Source: Pseudomonadota bacterium (GTDB lineage: Bacteria; Pseudomonadota; Gammaproteobacteria; Burkholderiales; Ferrovaceae). Taken from it: DNA of 64,000 bases. Positions 16,073 through 25,870 of the stretch are shown one piece after another; within the stretch, counting starts at the first letter, position 1, and every line of letters begins with the position of its first letter. The stretch covers positions 300,101-364,100 of the forward strand of contig JAJZEH010000037.1 in NCBI GenBank assembly GCA_021805725.1. The letters are read 5' to 3'. A program made the translations under genes and the position numbers. The notes beneath the pieces were generated by a model. The model saw nothing but the letters and a program-made list of their open reading frames with translations. It was not told where the DNA came from and searched no databases.

Positions 16073-17037
16073 GGCTTGATGTCCAGCGTCTTCTTGGCGG
16101 CTTCCAGCAAATCGGTTTTGACAAAGTCGCGCGCCATCGGTGGCGCGGACATCTTGCCGATGCCGTATTTGAACATGGTATCGGCGGTGCGTTGGATATG
16201 TTCAGGAGTGATGTTGTAGGAATAGGGTGAATTGGCGATGGCGGCCTGAAACTCCTCGCTGGAAAGCTGGTGCTTGAAGATGGCATCGCGCACGTATTTT
16301 TCGGCGACTTGCGGCTGGTCGATGAAGGTTTTTGTGGCGAGCACAAAGCATTGCATGAACTTTTGAGCCACGGGCTTGTTGGCATAAAACTTTTCCGTCA
16401 TGACCAGCGTCCGGATGGGTTCGCCAATGGGGGTATCGTAGGGCTTCATCAATTCCGTGCCCCAACCCTGGGCCAGTGCCTGGGAGGAGTAGGGTTCGCT
16501 TTGCATGATGGCGTCCACATTCTTCTGCATCAGGGCCTGGTTGAGATCGGGGTAAGCCAGATAAATCAGCTGAACGTCCTTGCCTGGCTGGTCGGACCAG
16601 GTCATTTTGTGTTGTGCGAGTTCCGCCACCAGCAGCACCTCCTGGATGCCACCGCGTGTCACACCGACTTTTCTGGATTTGAGGCTCTCGATGGTTTTGA
16701 GGTGAAGGTCGGCCCGGCTGAGCAAACGGGCTCCGCCCCGGGCAAATCCAGCCACGATCACAATGGGTACGCCATTGGCGCGACCGGAAATGGCCGCTTC
16801 AGAAGCCGTGGCGCCCACGTCAAGTTCATCCGCAATCATCGCCTGCATGATGTCAGGGCCTTTGGCAAACAGGCGCTCTTCCACCTTGAGGCCGCACTTT
16901 GGTGCGATTTCCTTGATGTAGCCCACAGCGCCAAAGTGTGCAAGCTTGAGATTGCCCAGGCGCACCACGTCCTCAGCCTGGAGCGGACTCATTACCATCA
17001 ACAATACCGAAATCAGGAAACCGTGCGTCCAACGCAT
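16069..17037 (-). CDS. ABC importer periplasmic binding protein (TauA/SsuA/NMT1-like)
   Basis: Solute receptor of the importer, 322 residues from the start chosen here. ATG 17037 is preferred because GAGG lies eight bases upstream and it gives a clean signal peptide (MRWTHGFLISVLLMVMSPLQ, then A-E-D). An earlier ATG at 17049 overlaps the stop of the preceding gene (ATGA) and would add four residues. The mature part has the NMT1/THI5-like fold pattern of aliphatic sulfonate binding proteins, with GATASEAAISGRANGVP and RGGIQEVLL. The ligand is unknown; adjacency to a BKACE gene suggests that the imported compound or its breakdown product may be a keto acid. Confidence 0.88.
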   Translation of the reverse strand: MRWTHGFLISVLLMVMSPLQAEDVVRLGNLKLAHFGAVGYIKEIAPKCGLKVEERLFAKGPDIMQAMIADELDVGATASEAAISGRANGVPIVIVAGFARGGARLLSRADLHLKTIESLKSRKVGVTRGGIQEVLLVAELAQHKMTWSDQPGKDVQLIYLAYPDLNQALMQKNVDAIMQSEPYSSQALAQGWGTELMKPYDTPIGEPIRTLVMTEKFYANKPVAQKFMQCFVLATKTFIDQPQVAEKYVRDAIFKHQLSSEEFQAAIANSPYSYNITPEHIQRTADTMFKYGIGKMSAPPMARDFVKTDLLEAAKKTLDIKP

Positions 17038-17045
17038 TTCATACC

Positions 17046-18821
17046 TCATGATTGAAAGTCCAGAATGGCTTGCGCTATGGCGCCGGGGGGTAACTGTACC
17101 GCAACCCAACCGCGCACGCTATTCACGAACCACAGCGCTTCGGCTTGAGCCAGGTCCGCCAGGGTGACAACCCGTTCCACGAGCCGACCCTCATCAAGCA
17201 GGCATTGCCGATATGCGCCGGGAAGCAGACCGCAAGCCTGAGGCGGCGTGTAGAACGCCTCATTTTGCTCCAATACAAGGTTGCCGCGCGTAAATTCGGT
17301 GACCTCACCGCGTTCGTTCCACAACAGTACATCGTAATGACCGGGCAAGGCGGCCTGCACATGGTGCTCATAGAGGTCGCGCTGTGTGGTTTTATGTTGC
17401 AGGAGGGTGTCTTGGGATGAGACCGGAGAGCGCGCCAGGGTGACGGACACCGTCAGCGCAGGATTGGGCTCGACGGGACACCCCTCGAGGTGCACCGTGC
17501 CTTCCCGGCCGTAGCACAGGCGCACGCGATAGTCGCCCTGGGGGTACTGCAGGGCGTAGCCCGCCAGGATTTGGCTCAAAGCCGCCGTGAGAGGTGGAAA
17601 CCCCAAGGTGGCGGCAGATTGGCTAAGGCGGGCCAGATGCTGCGCTTCCAGCCAGAACTGTCCATCCCGCAGGAGCATGGTTTCAAGCAGCTCGTAACCT
17701 TTGGGCTCAAAGTCCAGGAATTTCGACTTGGTGACGACTTCGGCATACTCGTCGTCACTGCGCGAGTCCCAGGTAATGCCGCCACCCAGGCCGCAGACCA
17801 TGGCGCCGCTGTCCGTATCGAGGGTGAGGGTACGAATCGCCACGTTGAACTGGGCGTCTCCCCCTGGTTTAATCCAGCCCACCGCGCCGCAATAGGGGCC
17901 GCGAGGGGTAGCCTCCAGTTGATGGATCAGTTCCATGGATTTAAGCTTGGGGGCGCCAGTGATGGAGCCGCAGGGAAACAGGGCCGCAAAGATGTCTCCC
18001 AGCGCCGTTTCATCGCGCAAGGTGGCCTCTACCGTGGACGTCATCTGCAGCACGGTGGGGTAGCGTTCGATGGTAAACAGGGCCGGGACGTGAACTGTCC
18101 CTGAGCGCGCGATGCGGGACAGGTCATTGCGCAGCAGGTCCACGATCATGAGGTTTTCTGCGCGGTTCTTGCGCGATTCGGAAAGCCATCGCTCCAGGGC
18201 AGCGTCTTCCTCGGGTTGAAACCCCCTGCGGACTGTTCCCTTCATGGGGCGGGTGGTGACCACGTTGCCGGTTTTGGCGAAGAACAATTCCGGAGAGATG
18301 GAGAGTATCTGAAAATCATTGCAATCCAGCCAGGCGCAGTAATCGGCGCGCTGCGCGTGACGCAAACGTTCGTAATATTGCCAGCTCGACCCCGTCAGGT
18401 GCGCTGCAGCCCGTAGCGTGTAATTGATTTGATAGGTGTCGCCTCTTTCAATGGCTTCATGAATCAGGCGGATGTTTTGCTCGTAGGTTTGCGGCGAGAC
18501 GTCGAGCGTCCATGGGGAACAGGACAGGGGTTCGGTAGCAGGCGGTGTGTACATCATGGTCTTTGGGGCATGGAACACCCCAAATTGTGCGATGGGCAGG
18601 GCCATGGAGCCGTGAACCCGCGCGCTGGGCTCAAAAGCGGGGGCGCATTCATAGCTCATGTACCCGGCCGCATAAGCGCCGTTGCCAGTAGCCTCCGCGA
18701 TCTGGTCCAGCAAAGGCCTCACTTCATCCGGGTGATGGGCTTTCAGGACCACACTGGGTTCTGTAAACACCCGTCTGATGACATGTCCCGGGTGATCGGC
18801 AAAATCGAGTACCAAACGCAT
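17046..18821 (-). CDS. pabBC: Aminodeoxychorismate synthase I fused to 4-amino-4-deoxychorismate lyase
   Basis: Makes p-aminobenzoate for folate: the N-terminal part aminates chorismate (with a PabA glutaminase encoded elsewhere) and the C-terminal part is a fold-type-IV PLP lyase releasing pyruvate. 591 residues. Residues 1 to about 365 carry chorismate-enzyme motifs (TRPMKGTVRRG, CGSITGAPKL, GGGITWDS). Residues from about 375 to 591 match PabC, with LLETMLLRDG and EFTRGNLVL. This fusion is known in several bacteria. Its TGA overlaps an ATG of the following binding-protein gene, so it may be in the same transcript as the importer although function is unrelated. Confidence 0.93.
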   Translation of the reverse strand: MRLVLDFADHPGHVIRRVFTEPSVVLKAHHPDEVRPLLDQIAEATGNGAYAAGYMSYECAPAFEPSARVHGSMALPIAQFGVFHAPKTMMYTPPATEPLSCSPWTLDVSPQTYEQNIRLIHEAIERGDTYQINYTLRAAAHLTGSSWQYYERLRHAQRADYCAWLDCNDFQILSISPELFFAKTGNVVTTRPMKGTVRRGFQPEEDAALERWLSESRKNRAENLMIVDLLRNDLSRIARSGTVHVPALFTIERYPTVLQMTSTVEATLRDETALGDIFAALFPCGSITGAPKLKSMELIHQLEATPRGPYCGAVGWIKPGGDAQFNVAIRTLTLDTDSGAMVCGLGGGITWDSRSDDEYAEVVTKSKFLDFEPKGYELLETMLLRDGQFWLEAQHLARLSQSAATLGFPPLTAALSQILAGYALQYPQGDYRVRLCYGREGTVHLEGCPVEPNPALTVSVTLARSPVSSQDTLLQHKTTQRDLYEHHVQAALPGHYDVLLWNERGEVTEFTRGNLVLEQNEAFYTPPQACGLLPGAYRQCLLDEGRLVERVVTLADLAQAEALWFVNSVRGWVAVQLPPGAIAQAILDFQS

Positions 18822-18914
18822 ACCGCCATTCTACTCCTGCTCAGTGATGCGGCAATGCGGTAAAATTGCCGTCTCGTTGATCAGTATCGGGTGTCTCGCA
18901 CCCAAAAGGAATTG

Positions 18915-19985
18915 ATGGCACATCGCATTGCAGTCATCCCGGGGGATGGCATTGGCATGGAAGTCATGCCCGAGGGGGTTCGCGTCGTGGAAGCCGCTGC
19001 CCGCAAGATGGGCATCGCCCTGGAATGGACCTGGTTTGACTGGGCCAGTGCGGCGTGGTGGCAAAAGCACGGTGAAATGATGCCCGCCGACTGGTTTGAC
19101 CAACTCAAAGGATTTGACGCCATTTATTTTGGGGCGGTTGGCTGGCCCGAAGTGGTTCCGGACCATGTCTCGCTCTGGGGCTCCCTGATCAAGTTCCGGC
19201 GCGAGTTCGACCAGTACGTCAACCTGCGTCCAGTGCGCCTGATGCCCGGCGTGCCCTCGCCCCTGGCGGGAAAAAAGCCGGGCGATATCGATTTTCTGGT
19301 GGTTCGCGAAAACACCGAAGGCGAATATTCCTCCATTGGCGGCAGGATGTTTGCCGGCACCGAACGCGAAGTTGTGGTGCAGGAATCCGTGTTCTCGCGC
19401 AAGGGTGTGGACCGCATCTTGCGCTATGCCTTCGAACTGGCGCAAAAGCGTCCGCGTCGCCATCTCACCTCGGCCACCAAGTCCAACGGCATCTCCATCA
19501 GCATGCCCTATTGGGATGAACGGGTGGAGGCCGTGGCTGCCGAATACCCCACCGTTCACTGGGACAAGTACCACATCGACATCCTCACGGCGCGGTTCGT
19601 CCTGAGCCCCGAGCGCTTTGACGTGGTGGTGGCCTCCAACCTGTTTGGCGACATTCTTTCGGACCTCGGTCCTGCCTGCACCGGGACGATCGGCATTGCC
19701 CCTTCGGCAAGCCTGAACCCGGAGCGATTATTTCCCTCGCTGTTCGAGCCCGTTCACGGCTCTGCCCCCGACATTTACGGCCGCAACATGGCCAATCCCG
19801 TAGCCATGATCTGGTCCGGCGCCCTGATGATGGATTTTCTGGGTGAAGGTGGGAATTATCGGGCGGCCCATGACGCCATCGTCAAGGCCATTGAGGAAGT
19901 GTTGGTGCAAGGCCCCCGGACGCCGGACCTGGGCGGCACCGCCAGCACGACGGAGGTCGGAGTGGCGATTGCCGCGGCTATTTGA
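18915..19985 (+). CDS. ttuC: Tartrate/D-malate-type dehydrogenase (TtuC/DmlA family)
   Basis: NAD-dependent beta-decarboxylating dehydrogenase of the isocitrate/isopropylmalate dehydrogenase superfamily, 356 residues. Motifs: IPGDGIGMEV at the N-terminus, the loop LRPVRLMPGV, RENTEGEYSSIGG, the catalytic YHIDILTARF and NLFGDILSDL, and FEPVHGSAPDIYG. The FDWASAAWWQKHGEMMP stretch and the overall length are those of tartrate/D-malate dehydrogenases rather than LeuB. ATG 18915 has AAAGGA upstream; a GTG 24 bases earlier is less likely. It lies 24 bases before a FadN-like gene on the same strand. Exact substrate (tartrate, D-malate or another) is not resolved. Confidence 0.85.
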   Translation: MAHRIAVIPGDGIGMEVMPEGVRVVEAAARKMGIALEWTWFDWASAAWWQKHGEMMPADWFDQLKGFDAIYFGAVGWPEVVPDHVSLWGSLIKFRREFDQYVNLRPVRLMPGVPSPLAGKKPGDIDFLVVRENTEGEYSSIGGRMFAGTEREVVVQESVFSRKGVDRILRYAFELAQKRPRRHLTSATKSNGISISMPYWDERVEAVAAEYPTVHWDKYHIDILTARFVLSPERFDVVVASNLFGDILSDLGPACTGTIGIAPSASLNPERLFPSLFEPVHGSAPDIYGRNMANPVAMIWSGALMMDFLGEGGNYRAAHDAIVKAIEEVLVQGPRTPDLGGTASTTEVGVAIAAAI

Positions 19986-20009
19986 TTCAATCCATCAGGA
20001 GTCAGGAGC

Positions 20010-22394
20010 GTGAGTCGATTCATCGTACGAAAGGTCGCTGTGCTGGGGGCGGGGGTGATGGGTGCGCAGATTGCGGCTCATCTGATCAATTTGCGCATCC
20101 CCGTGCTGTTATTCGATCTCGCTGCACCAGACGGTGATAAAAACGCCATCGCCACCAGGGCGGTGGAGCGCCTCAAGAAGATCCGCCCCGCGCCACTCGG
20201 CTTTGCAGCAGATGCAGCCCTCATCCGGCCCGCCAATTATGATCAGCATCTGCCATTGCTGCAGGAATGTGATCTCGTCATCGAAGCCATCGGCGAGCGC
20301 ATGGACTGGAAAAGCGAGCTTTATCGCAGGATTGCCCCGTACGTGGGGGCGCGGACGATTCTTGCGTCCAATACCTCGGGGCTCTCCATCACTGCCCTGT
20401 CGCAGGAATTGCCCGAGGCGCTGCGCGAGCGCTTCTGCGGCATCCACTTCTTCAACCCGCCGCGTTACATGAGCCTGGTGGAGCTGATCCCCACGGCGGG
20501 CACGGCAGCAGCCATTCTGGACGATCTGGAAACCTTCGTGACCACCCGCCTGGGCAAGCGCGTGGTGCGCGCGCTCGATACACCCAACTTCGTGGCCAAC
20601 CGCGTCGGCGTGGCCGGAATGCTGTTTACTCTGATCGAGGCTGAAAAATTCGGACTGAGCTGCGACGTGGTGGACGATCTCACAGGCAGGAAACTGGGGC
20701 GTGCCCCTTCGGCCACCTACCGTACGGCGGATGTGGTGGGGTTGGATACCTTGCTGCATGTGGTACGCACGCTCCAGGACCAGCTGCCCGAGGATTCCTT
20801 TCGCGCGGCCTACGCCACCCCCCCGGTGGTGGCGCAGCTGATTGAAGCGGGTTGGCTGGGAGCCAAATCCGGCGCCGGTTTCTACAAGAAAGTGGGACGG
20901 GAGATTTTACGGCTGGACCCCGCCATGCTCGACTATGTGGCAGGTGGCGGCAAAGCGGCTCCTGAAGTTGCAGCACTCCTCAAACTGCCTCCCGCAGAAC
21001 GGATGGCTGCCCTGCGTGCCTCGAACCACAAGGAAGCGCAGTTTCTGTGGGCCCTGTATCGCGATACCTTCCACTATTGCGCGGTGCATCTGGCGCGCAT
21101 AGCCCATTCGGCACGCGACGTGGATTTCGCCCTGCGCTGGGGTTTTGGCTGGCAAGAAGGCCCCTTCGAGACCTGGCAGCGCGCCGGGTGGCAGACCGTG
21201 GCGCAATGGATTGCCGAGGACATTGCAGCGGGTCGGGCGCTGTCCAGTGAAGCATTGCCGGCCTGGGTGATGGATGGGCGCAAAGGCGTGCATACCCCCG
21301 CGGGGTCCTGGAGCGCGGCGACACAACGCTATTTGCCGTCCAGCACCTTGCCGGTGTATCAGCGCCAGTTGTTCCCTGAAACGGTGGTGGCAGGGCCCGG
21401 GCAGCCTCCAGATACTGCGGGAACGACCGTGTTTGAAGACGAATTCGTGCGCGCCTGGACGCTGGATGGCGAGTTTCTGATCGCCACCATCAAAACCAAG
21501 ATGCGCACCTTCAACACGGGAGCCCTGAAGGGTCTGGGCAAGGCCGTTACCTGCGCTGAGACGGATTTTCGCGGCCTCGTGATCTGGGGCCCTGGCGAGC
21601 CCTTTTCGGCTGGCGGCGACCTGAGTGGCTTTCTCACCCTCTATACCCGTACAGGCCTCGACGGGTTCGGTGCCGAACAGAAAATGTTTCAGGACGTGAT
21701 GCGCCGGCTCCGGTTTTCCCAGATCCCCACCGTTGCGGCAGCCAGGGGCTATGCCCTGGGGGGAGGGTGTGAAGCGTTTTTGCACTGCGATCGACGCGTT
21801 GCTCATTTCGAATCCCATGTGGGACTGGTGGAAGTGAACGTGGGATTGTTGCCTGGAGCAGGCGGATTAACCACCCTGGCACGTCGCGCAGGCGAGCGTG
21901 CCTTGCTGGCAGGAACGCCCCTTGACGCCATCAGCGCCCTCAAGGATGGATTTGCCCGCGTCATGCGCGCCGAGGTCAGCACCAGTGCCATCGAGGCGCG
22001 TCAGGCAGGTCTTTTGCTCGACGGTGACGTGATTGCTGCACACCAGGACGAGCTTCTCTTCATTGCGCTTGCCGAGGCGCGTGCGCTCGCCGATGCCGGC
22101 TACAGTCCGCCGCTGGAGCGTTCGTTTCCGGTAGCCGGTCGCGATGGCAAGGCCATCCTGATGAATCTGCTGGTCAATTACAACGCGGCCGGCCAGTTGA
22201 CCGACTACGACGTGGTCATCGGTACGGCCATTGCCGACGTTCTATGCGGCGGTGATGTTGACTGCGGCACGATGCAGAGTGAACGCGCCATCCTGGCCCT
22301 GGAGCGCAAGCATTTCTGCGAACTCATGACCCATGCCAAAACCCGTGAACGCATCCAGGCGCTGCTGGATACGGGCAAACCATTTCGCAACTGA
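20010..22394 (+). CDS. fadN: 3-hydroxyacyl-CoA dehydrogenase/enoyl-CoA hydratase (FadN-like)
   Basis: Bifunctional beta-oxidation enzyme, 794 residues, with dehydrogenase first and hydratase last, the FadN order rather than the FadB order. NAD motif VLGAGVMGAQIAAHL at residues 10-24; hydroxyacyl-dehydrogenase signature around HFFNPPRYMSLVELIP; then a crotonase domain from about residue 470 with the oxyanion/catalytic region RGYALGGGCEAFLHCD and VEVNVGLLPGAGG. It starts at GTG 20010 after CAGGAG. It is 12 bases before a thiolase gene. With the thiolase it performs the last three steps of fatty-acid or related acyl-CoA degradation. Confidence 0.92.
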   Translation: MSRFIVRKVAVLGAGVMGAQIAAHLINLRIPVLLFDLAAPDGDKNAIATRAVERLKKIRPAPLGFAADAALIRPANYDQHLPLLQECDLVIEAIGERMDWKSELYRRIAPYVGARTILASNTSGLSITALSQELPEALRERFCGIHFFNPPRYMSLVELIPTAGTAAAILDDLETFVTTRLGKRVVRALDTPNFVANRVGVAGMLFTLIEAEKFGLSCDVVDDLTGRKLGRAPSATYRTADVVGLDTLLHVVRTLQDQLPEDSFRAAYATPPVVAQLIEAGWLGAKSGAGFYKKVGREILRLDPAMLDYVAGGGKAAPEVAALLKLPPAERMAALRASNHKEAQFLWALYRDTFHYCAVHLARIAHSARDVDFALRWGFGWQEGPFETWQRAGWQTVAQWIAEDIAAGRALSSEALPAWVMDGRKGVHTPAGSWSAATQRYLPSSTLPVYQRQLFPETVVAGPGQPPDTAGTTVFEDEFVRAWTLDGEFLIATIKTKMRTFNTGALKGLGKAVTCAETDFRGLVIWGPGEPFSAGGDLSGFLTLYTRTGLDGFGAEQKMFQDVMRRLRFSQIPTVAAARGYALGGGCEAFLHCDRRVAHFESHVGLVEVNVGLLPGAGGLTTLARRAGERALLAGTPLDAISALKDGFARVMRAEVSTSAIEARQAGLLLDGDVIAAHQDELLFIALAEARALADAGYSPPLERSFPVAGRDGKAILMNLLVNYNAAGQLTDYDVVIGTAIADVLCGGDVDCGTMQSERAILALERKHFCELMTHAKTRERIQALLDTGKPFRN

Positions 22395-22406
22395 TCGGGA
22401 GACCTC

Positions 22407-23594
22407 ATGAACAGCGTCTATATCGTTGCAGCCACCCGAACGCCCGTGGGCCGTGCCGGACGTGGCGTGTTCAGGAACGTACGTGCCGACGACCTGCTGA
22501 TCGCTGCAATTCAGGGCGCCTTGAAGCGGGCACCGGGACTGGATCCTGAAGCCATTGAAGACGTCATCATGGGTTGCGCCATGCCGGAAGGGGAACAGGG
22601 TCTCAACATTGCCCGCAGTGCGGCGCTCCTGGCCGGGGTGCCCGTCTCTGCGGGAGGCATGACCGTCAACCGGTTCTGCGCTTCCGGGCTTTCAGCGCTG
22701 CAGATCGCGGCGGACCGCATCCGTGTCGGTGAGGCGGATGTACTGCTGGCGGGTGGCGTCGAATCCATGAGCCGTATTCCCATGGGGGGGTACCATCCAT
22801 CCGTGCATCCTGCGGTGTTTCAGAGTGCCGATAATCTGGGCATGGCCTATGGTATGGGAATCACTGCCGAGAATGTGGCGCATCGGTGGAATATTTCGCG
22901 ACAGGATCAGGATGCCTTCGCACTCCAATCTCACCAACGCGCCGTCGCCGCGCAACAAGCCGGCGCATTTGGGGCCGAAATCACGCCGGTGATGGTGACG
23001 CAACGGCAACCCGTCGAGGACACGGACGAGGTGCGCGTCCAGTCGGTTATGGTGGATCAGGACGAGGGGCCGCGCACCGATACCACACTGGAAGCCCTGG
23101 CGCGCCTCAAGCCTGCGTTTCAGGTCAAGGGCTCCGTGACCGCGGGCAACAGCAGTCAAATGTCGGATGGCGCAGCATGTCATATTCTTGCCAGTGAAGC
23201 TGCCGTCAGGCGTTTTTCCCTGCAGCCCCTGGCACGCGTGGTCGGTTTTTCCGTCAAGGGCGTCCCGCCTGCCATCATGGGAATCGGCCCGGTGGAGGCC
23301 GTGCCCGCCCTGCTCAAGCGCGCAGGGCTGTTGCAAAAGCAACTGGACTGGGTTGAACTGAATGAAGCGTTTGCGGCACAAGTCCTCGCCGTACAGAAAA
23401 CCCTTGGCTTTGACCCCGAACGGCTCAATCCCGTGGGCGGCGCCATTGCCTTGGGCCACCCGCTGGGTGCAAGTGGCGCCATCAGGGCAGCCACCCTGAT
23501 TCATGGTTTGCATCGCACCGGTGGGCGCTATGGCATGGTGACGCTCTGTGTGGGTATGGGGCAGGGTGCTGCTGCATTGTTCGAACGGGTATGA
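22407..23594 (+). CDS. fadA: Acetyl-CoA C-acyltransferase (thiolase, FadA family)
   Basis: Cleaves 3-ketoacyl-CoA with CoA to acetyl-CoA and a shortened acyl-CoA. 395 residues. Nucleophile Cys in NRFCASGLSALQIAA (near residue 92), the GHPLGASGAI His motif near residue 350, and the second catalytic Cys in LCVGMGQGAA near the C-terminus, all expected for thiolase I. The GGAG before ATG 22407 is good. It follows the FadN-like gene by 12 bases and precedes etfBA by 49 bases, so this is one probable beta-oxidation transcript. Confidence 0.94.
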   Translation: MNSVYIVAATRTPVGRAGRGVFRNVRADDLLIAAIQGALKRAPGLDPEAIEDVIMGCAMPEGEQGLNIARSAALLAGVPVSAGGMTVNRFCASGLSALQIAADRIRVGEADVLLAGGVESMSRIPMGGYHPSVHPAVFQSADNLGMAYGMGITAENVAHRWNISRQDQDAFALQSHQRAVAAQQAGAFGAEITPVMVTQRQPVEDTDEVRVQSVMVDQDEGPRTDTTLEALARLKPAFQVKGSVTAGNSSQMSDGAACHILASEAAVRRFSLQPLARVVGFSVKGVPPAIMGIGPVEAVPALLKRAGLLQKQLDWVELNEAFAAQVLAVQKTLGFDPERLNPVGGAIALGHPLGASGAIRAATLIHGLHRTGGRYGMVTLCVGMGQGAAALFERV

Positions 23595-23643
23595 TGCGCG
23601 GTGATCCATCGCGCTTTTCCAAAATAACAAGGAAATCTGATTC

Positions 23644-24393
23644 ATGAAAGTATTGGTGCCTGTCAAACGAGTTCTGGACTACAACATCAAGGCGCGTCCC
23701 AAGGCTGATGGCACTGACGTGGAACTGTCGGGCCTCAAGATGTCCATGAACCCCTTCGATGAAATCGCCATGGAAGCCGCCATTCGGCTCAAGGAAGCCG
23801 GTCAGGCCAGCGAGATCATCGCCGTTTCATGCGGTCCGCAGGCCTGCCAGGAAACCCTGCGCACGGCACTCGCCCTGGGGGCAGATCGCGCCGTGCTGGT
23901 GGAAACCGACGAACCGCTGCAACCTCTGGCTGTGGCCAAACTGCTCAAGGCGCTGGTGGCGCGCGAGCAACCAGGCCTTGTGATCTGCGGCAAGCAGGCC
24001 ATCGATGACGATGCCAGCCAGACCGGTCAGATGCTGGCCGCCCTGATGGGATGGGCCCAGGCCACCTTTGCTTCGCGCATCGCGTTGGGCACGGATGACG
24101 CCAGCGTGACGCGCGAGATTGACGGCGGGCTTGAGACGCTGTCCATTCGGCTGCCTGCGGTCATCACCACGGATCTGCGTCTGAACGAACCGCGCTATGC
24201 CACGCTGCCCAACATCATGAAAGCCAAAAAGAAGCCCCTGGAAACGCTGACCCCTGAACTCCTGGGTGTGGACATAAGTTCGCGTCTGACCCTGCTCAAG
24301 GTGGCAGAGCCTCCAGAGCGTCGGGGCGGCATCAAGGTCAACGACGTGGCCGATCTGCTGGACAGATTAAAAAACGAAGCCAAAGTGATCTGA
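23644..24393 (+). CDS. etfB: Electron transfer flavoprotein beta subunit
   Basis: Small ETF subunit, binding AMP; with EtfA it accepts electrons from acyl-CoA dehydrogenases and passes them to ETF-quinone oxidoreductase. 249 residues starting [13 protein letters not shown], with [11 protein letters not shown] and the ETF beta signature region near the C-terminus ([12 protein letters not shown]). AAGGAA precedes the ATG. It is ten bases before etfA. No acyl-CoA dehydrogenase or ETF-QO gene is in the window, so its partners must be elsewhere. Confidence 0.96.
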   Translation: MKVLVPVKRVLDYNIKARPKADGTDVELSGLKMSMNPFDEIAMEAAIRLKEAGQASEIIAVSCGPQACQETLRTALALGADRAVLVETDEPLQPLAVAKLLKALVAREQPGLVICGKQAIDDDASQTGQMLAALMGWAQATFASRIALGTDDASVTREIDGGLETLSIRLPAVITTDLRLNEPRYATLPNIMKAKKKPLETLTPELLGVDISSRLTLLKVAEPPERRGGIKVNDVADLLDRLKNEAKVI

Positions 24394-24403
24394 GGAATAA
24401 CCC

Positions 24404-25336
24404 ATGACTCTTCTCGTTGTTGCCGAACACGACAATCTGCATCTCAAGGCCGCCACGCGCCACGTGCTGGCCGCCGCCCAGGCCATTGGTGGTGAAATCC
24501 ATGTGCTGGTGGCGGGGCACCATTGCGCTGCCGTGGCGGAAGCAGCACGCAGCCTGCCAGGCGTTACCTGCGTGATGCTTGCGCAAGGCGATGCCCTGCA
24601 GGGCCCAGGTGCTGAAAACATGGCGGATCTGGTGGTGCGCCTTGCGCGCGGCTACACGCATCTGCTTACAGCGGCGAGCGCCTCGGGCAAAAACTGGATG
24701 CCACGGGTTGCCGCCTTGCTGGATGTGGCGCAAATCTCCGACATCGTTCGTGTGGATGCTCCAGACACCTTTACGCGTCCCATCTATGCGGGCAGCGTCT
24801 GGGCCACCGTGCGTTCTGAGGATGCCATCAAGGTCGTGACCGTACGTTCCACCGCCTTTGATGCCGTGCCGGAAACGGGTGGCGCAGCCCGCCTGGAAGT
24901 GGTGGACGCACCGGTCGACGCCGGATTGTCGCGCCGTACCGACCTCGCGCTCAGTGAGTCCAGCCGTCCCGAACTGGAAACGGCTCGAGTCGTCGTTTCC
25001 GGAGGGCGTGGTCTGGGTAGCGCCGAGCGATTCAGTGAGTTGCTGGAGCCCCTGGCGGATAAATTGAATGCGGCACTGGGGGCCTCACGGGCCGCAGTGG
25101 ACTCGGGCTATGTGCCTAACGACTACCAGGTGGGGCAGACTGGGAAGATCGTGGCTCCCGACCTCTATATTGCCGTGGGCATTTCGGGTGCCATCCAGCA
25201 TCTGGCCGGGATGAAGGCATCCCGGGTCATCGTGGCCATCAACAAGGATCCTGACGCCCCCATCTTTGCGGTCGCGGATTATGGGCTGGTGGGGGACCTC
25301 AACCAGGTGGTGCCGGCATTGACGGCTGCGTTGTAG
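24404..25336 (+). CDS. etfA: Electron transfer flavoprotein alpha subunit
   Basis: Large ETF subunit carrying FAD, 310 residues. The C-terminal FAD domain has the signature [20 protein letters not shown] and [17 protein letters not shown]; the N-terminal domain resembles EtfB. TGAGGAATAACCC leads into ATG 24404. It is the last gene of the run ttuC, fadN, fadA, etfB, etfA. Six bases separate its stop from the stop of convergent panD, with no terminator visible between them. Confidence 0.96.
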   Translation: MTLLVVAEHDNLHLKAATRHVLAAAQAIGGEIHVLVAGHHCAAVAEAARSLPGVTCVMLAQGDALQGPGAENMADLVVRLARGYTHLLTAASASGKNWMPRVAALLDVAQISDIVRVDAPDTFTRPIYAGSVWATVRSEDAIKVVTVRSTAFDAVPETGGAARLEVVDAPVDAGLSRRTDLALSESSRPELETARVVVSGGRGLGSAERFSELLEPLADKLNAALGASRAAVDSGYVPNDYQVGQTGKIVAPDLYIAVGISGAIQHLAGMKASRVIVAINKDPDAPIFAVADYGLVGDLNQVVPALTAAL

Positions 25337-25342
25337 GGCGCT

Positions 25343-25723
25343 TCAGACGGATTGCAGCGGAATCTTGAACCCCTGGCGCTTGATGCGATTGTTGGCATCC
25401 ACATAGACCAGCCGGGGTTCAAAGGATTCGAGTTCGGCCTCGGTGTAAGCGGCGTAAGTGGCGATGATCAGGATGTCGCCCACTTGTGCCTTGCGGGCAG
25501 CCGCGCCGTTGACGGAAATCATGCCGGAACCGCGCTGACCCCGAATGGCGTAGGTGGTAAAGCGATCGCCATTGTTGACGTTGTAAATGTCAATTTGCTG
25601 GTATTCGCGAATGTCGGCAGCATCCAGCAAGTCTTCGTCAATGGCACAGGAACCTTCGTAACCCAACTCAGACTGGGTGACGGTGACACGATGAAGTTTG
25701 GCTTTAAGCATTGTCCGTTGCAT
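25343..25723 (-). CDS. panD: Aspartate 1-decarboxylase
   Basis: Makes beta-alanine for pantothenate and coenzyme A. 126 residues, the usual length. The self-cleavage site Gly24-Ser25 (YEGSCAID) is intact; processing yields the pyruvoyl cofactor at Ser25. The N-terminus [13 protein letters not shown] and the GERFT-equivalent [10 protein letters not shown] are typical. It is divergent from nadC across a 147-base region and convergent with etfA. Together with nadB and nadA nearby, three aspartate-using enzymes lie within 6.6 kb. Confident. Confidence 0.96.
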   Translation of the reverse strand: MQRTMLKAKLHRVTVTQSELGYEGSCAIDEDLLDAADIREYQQIDIYNVNNGDRFTTYAIRGQRGSGMISVNGAAARKAQVGDILIIATYAAYTEAELESFEPRLVYVDANNRIKRQGFKIPLQSV

Positions 25724-25870
25724 GGGCCTTATATCCAGGTAAGTTCATCACAGTTCTGTTGCAAGGTGAGGCAGTTTACGCAAATGTGCCGCTTCACGCC
25801 ACCATTATTGCATTGCAGCAGAGCGCAATATTATCAGGAATTTGGACTGCTTCAATAAGAAAAGGTTTAT

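Noticed and set aside
20907..23666. Long open frames (about 300 codons) on the minus strand opposite fadN and fadA
   Set aside because: They mirror GC-rich codons of the well-supported plus-strand genes, show no family motif and lack ribosome binding sites.
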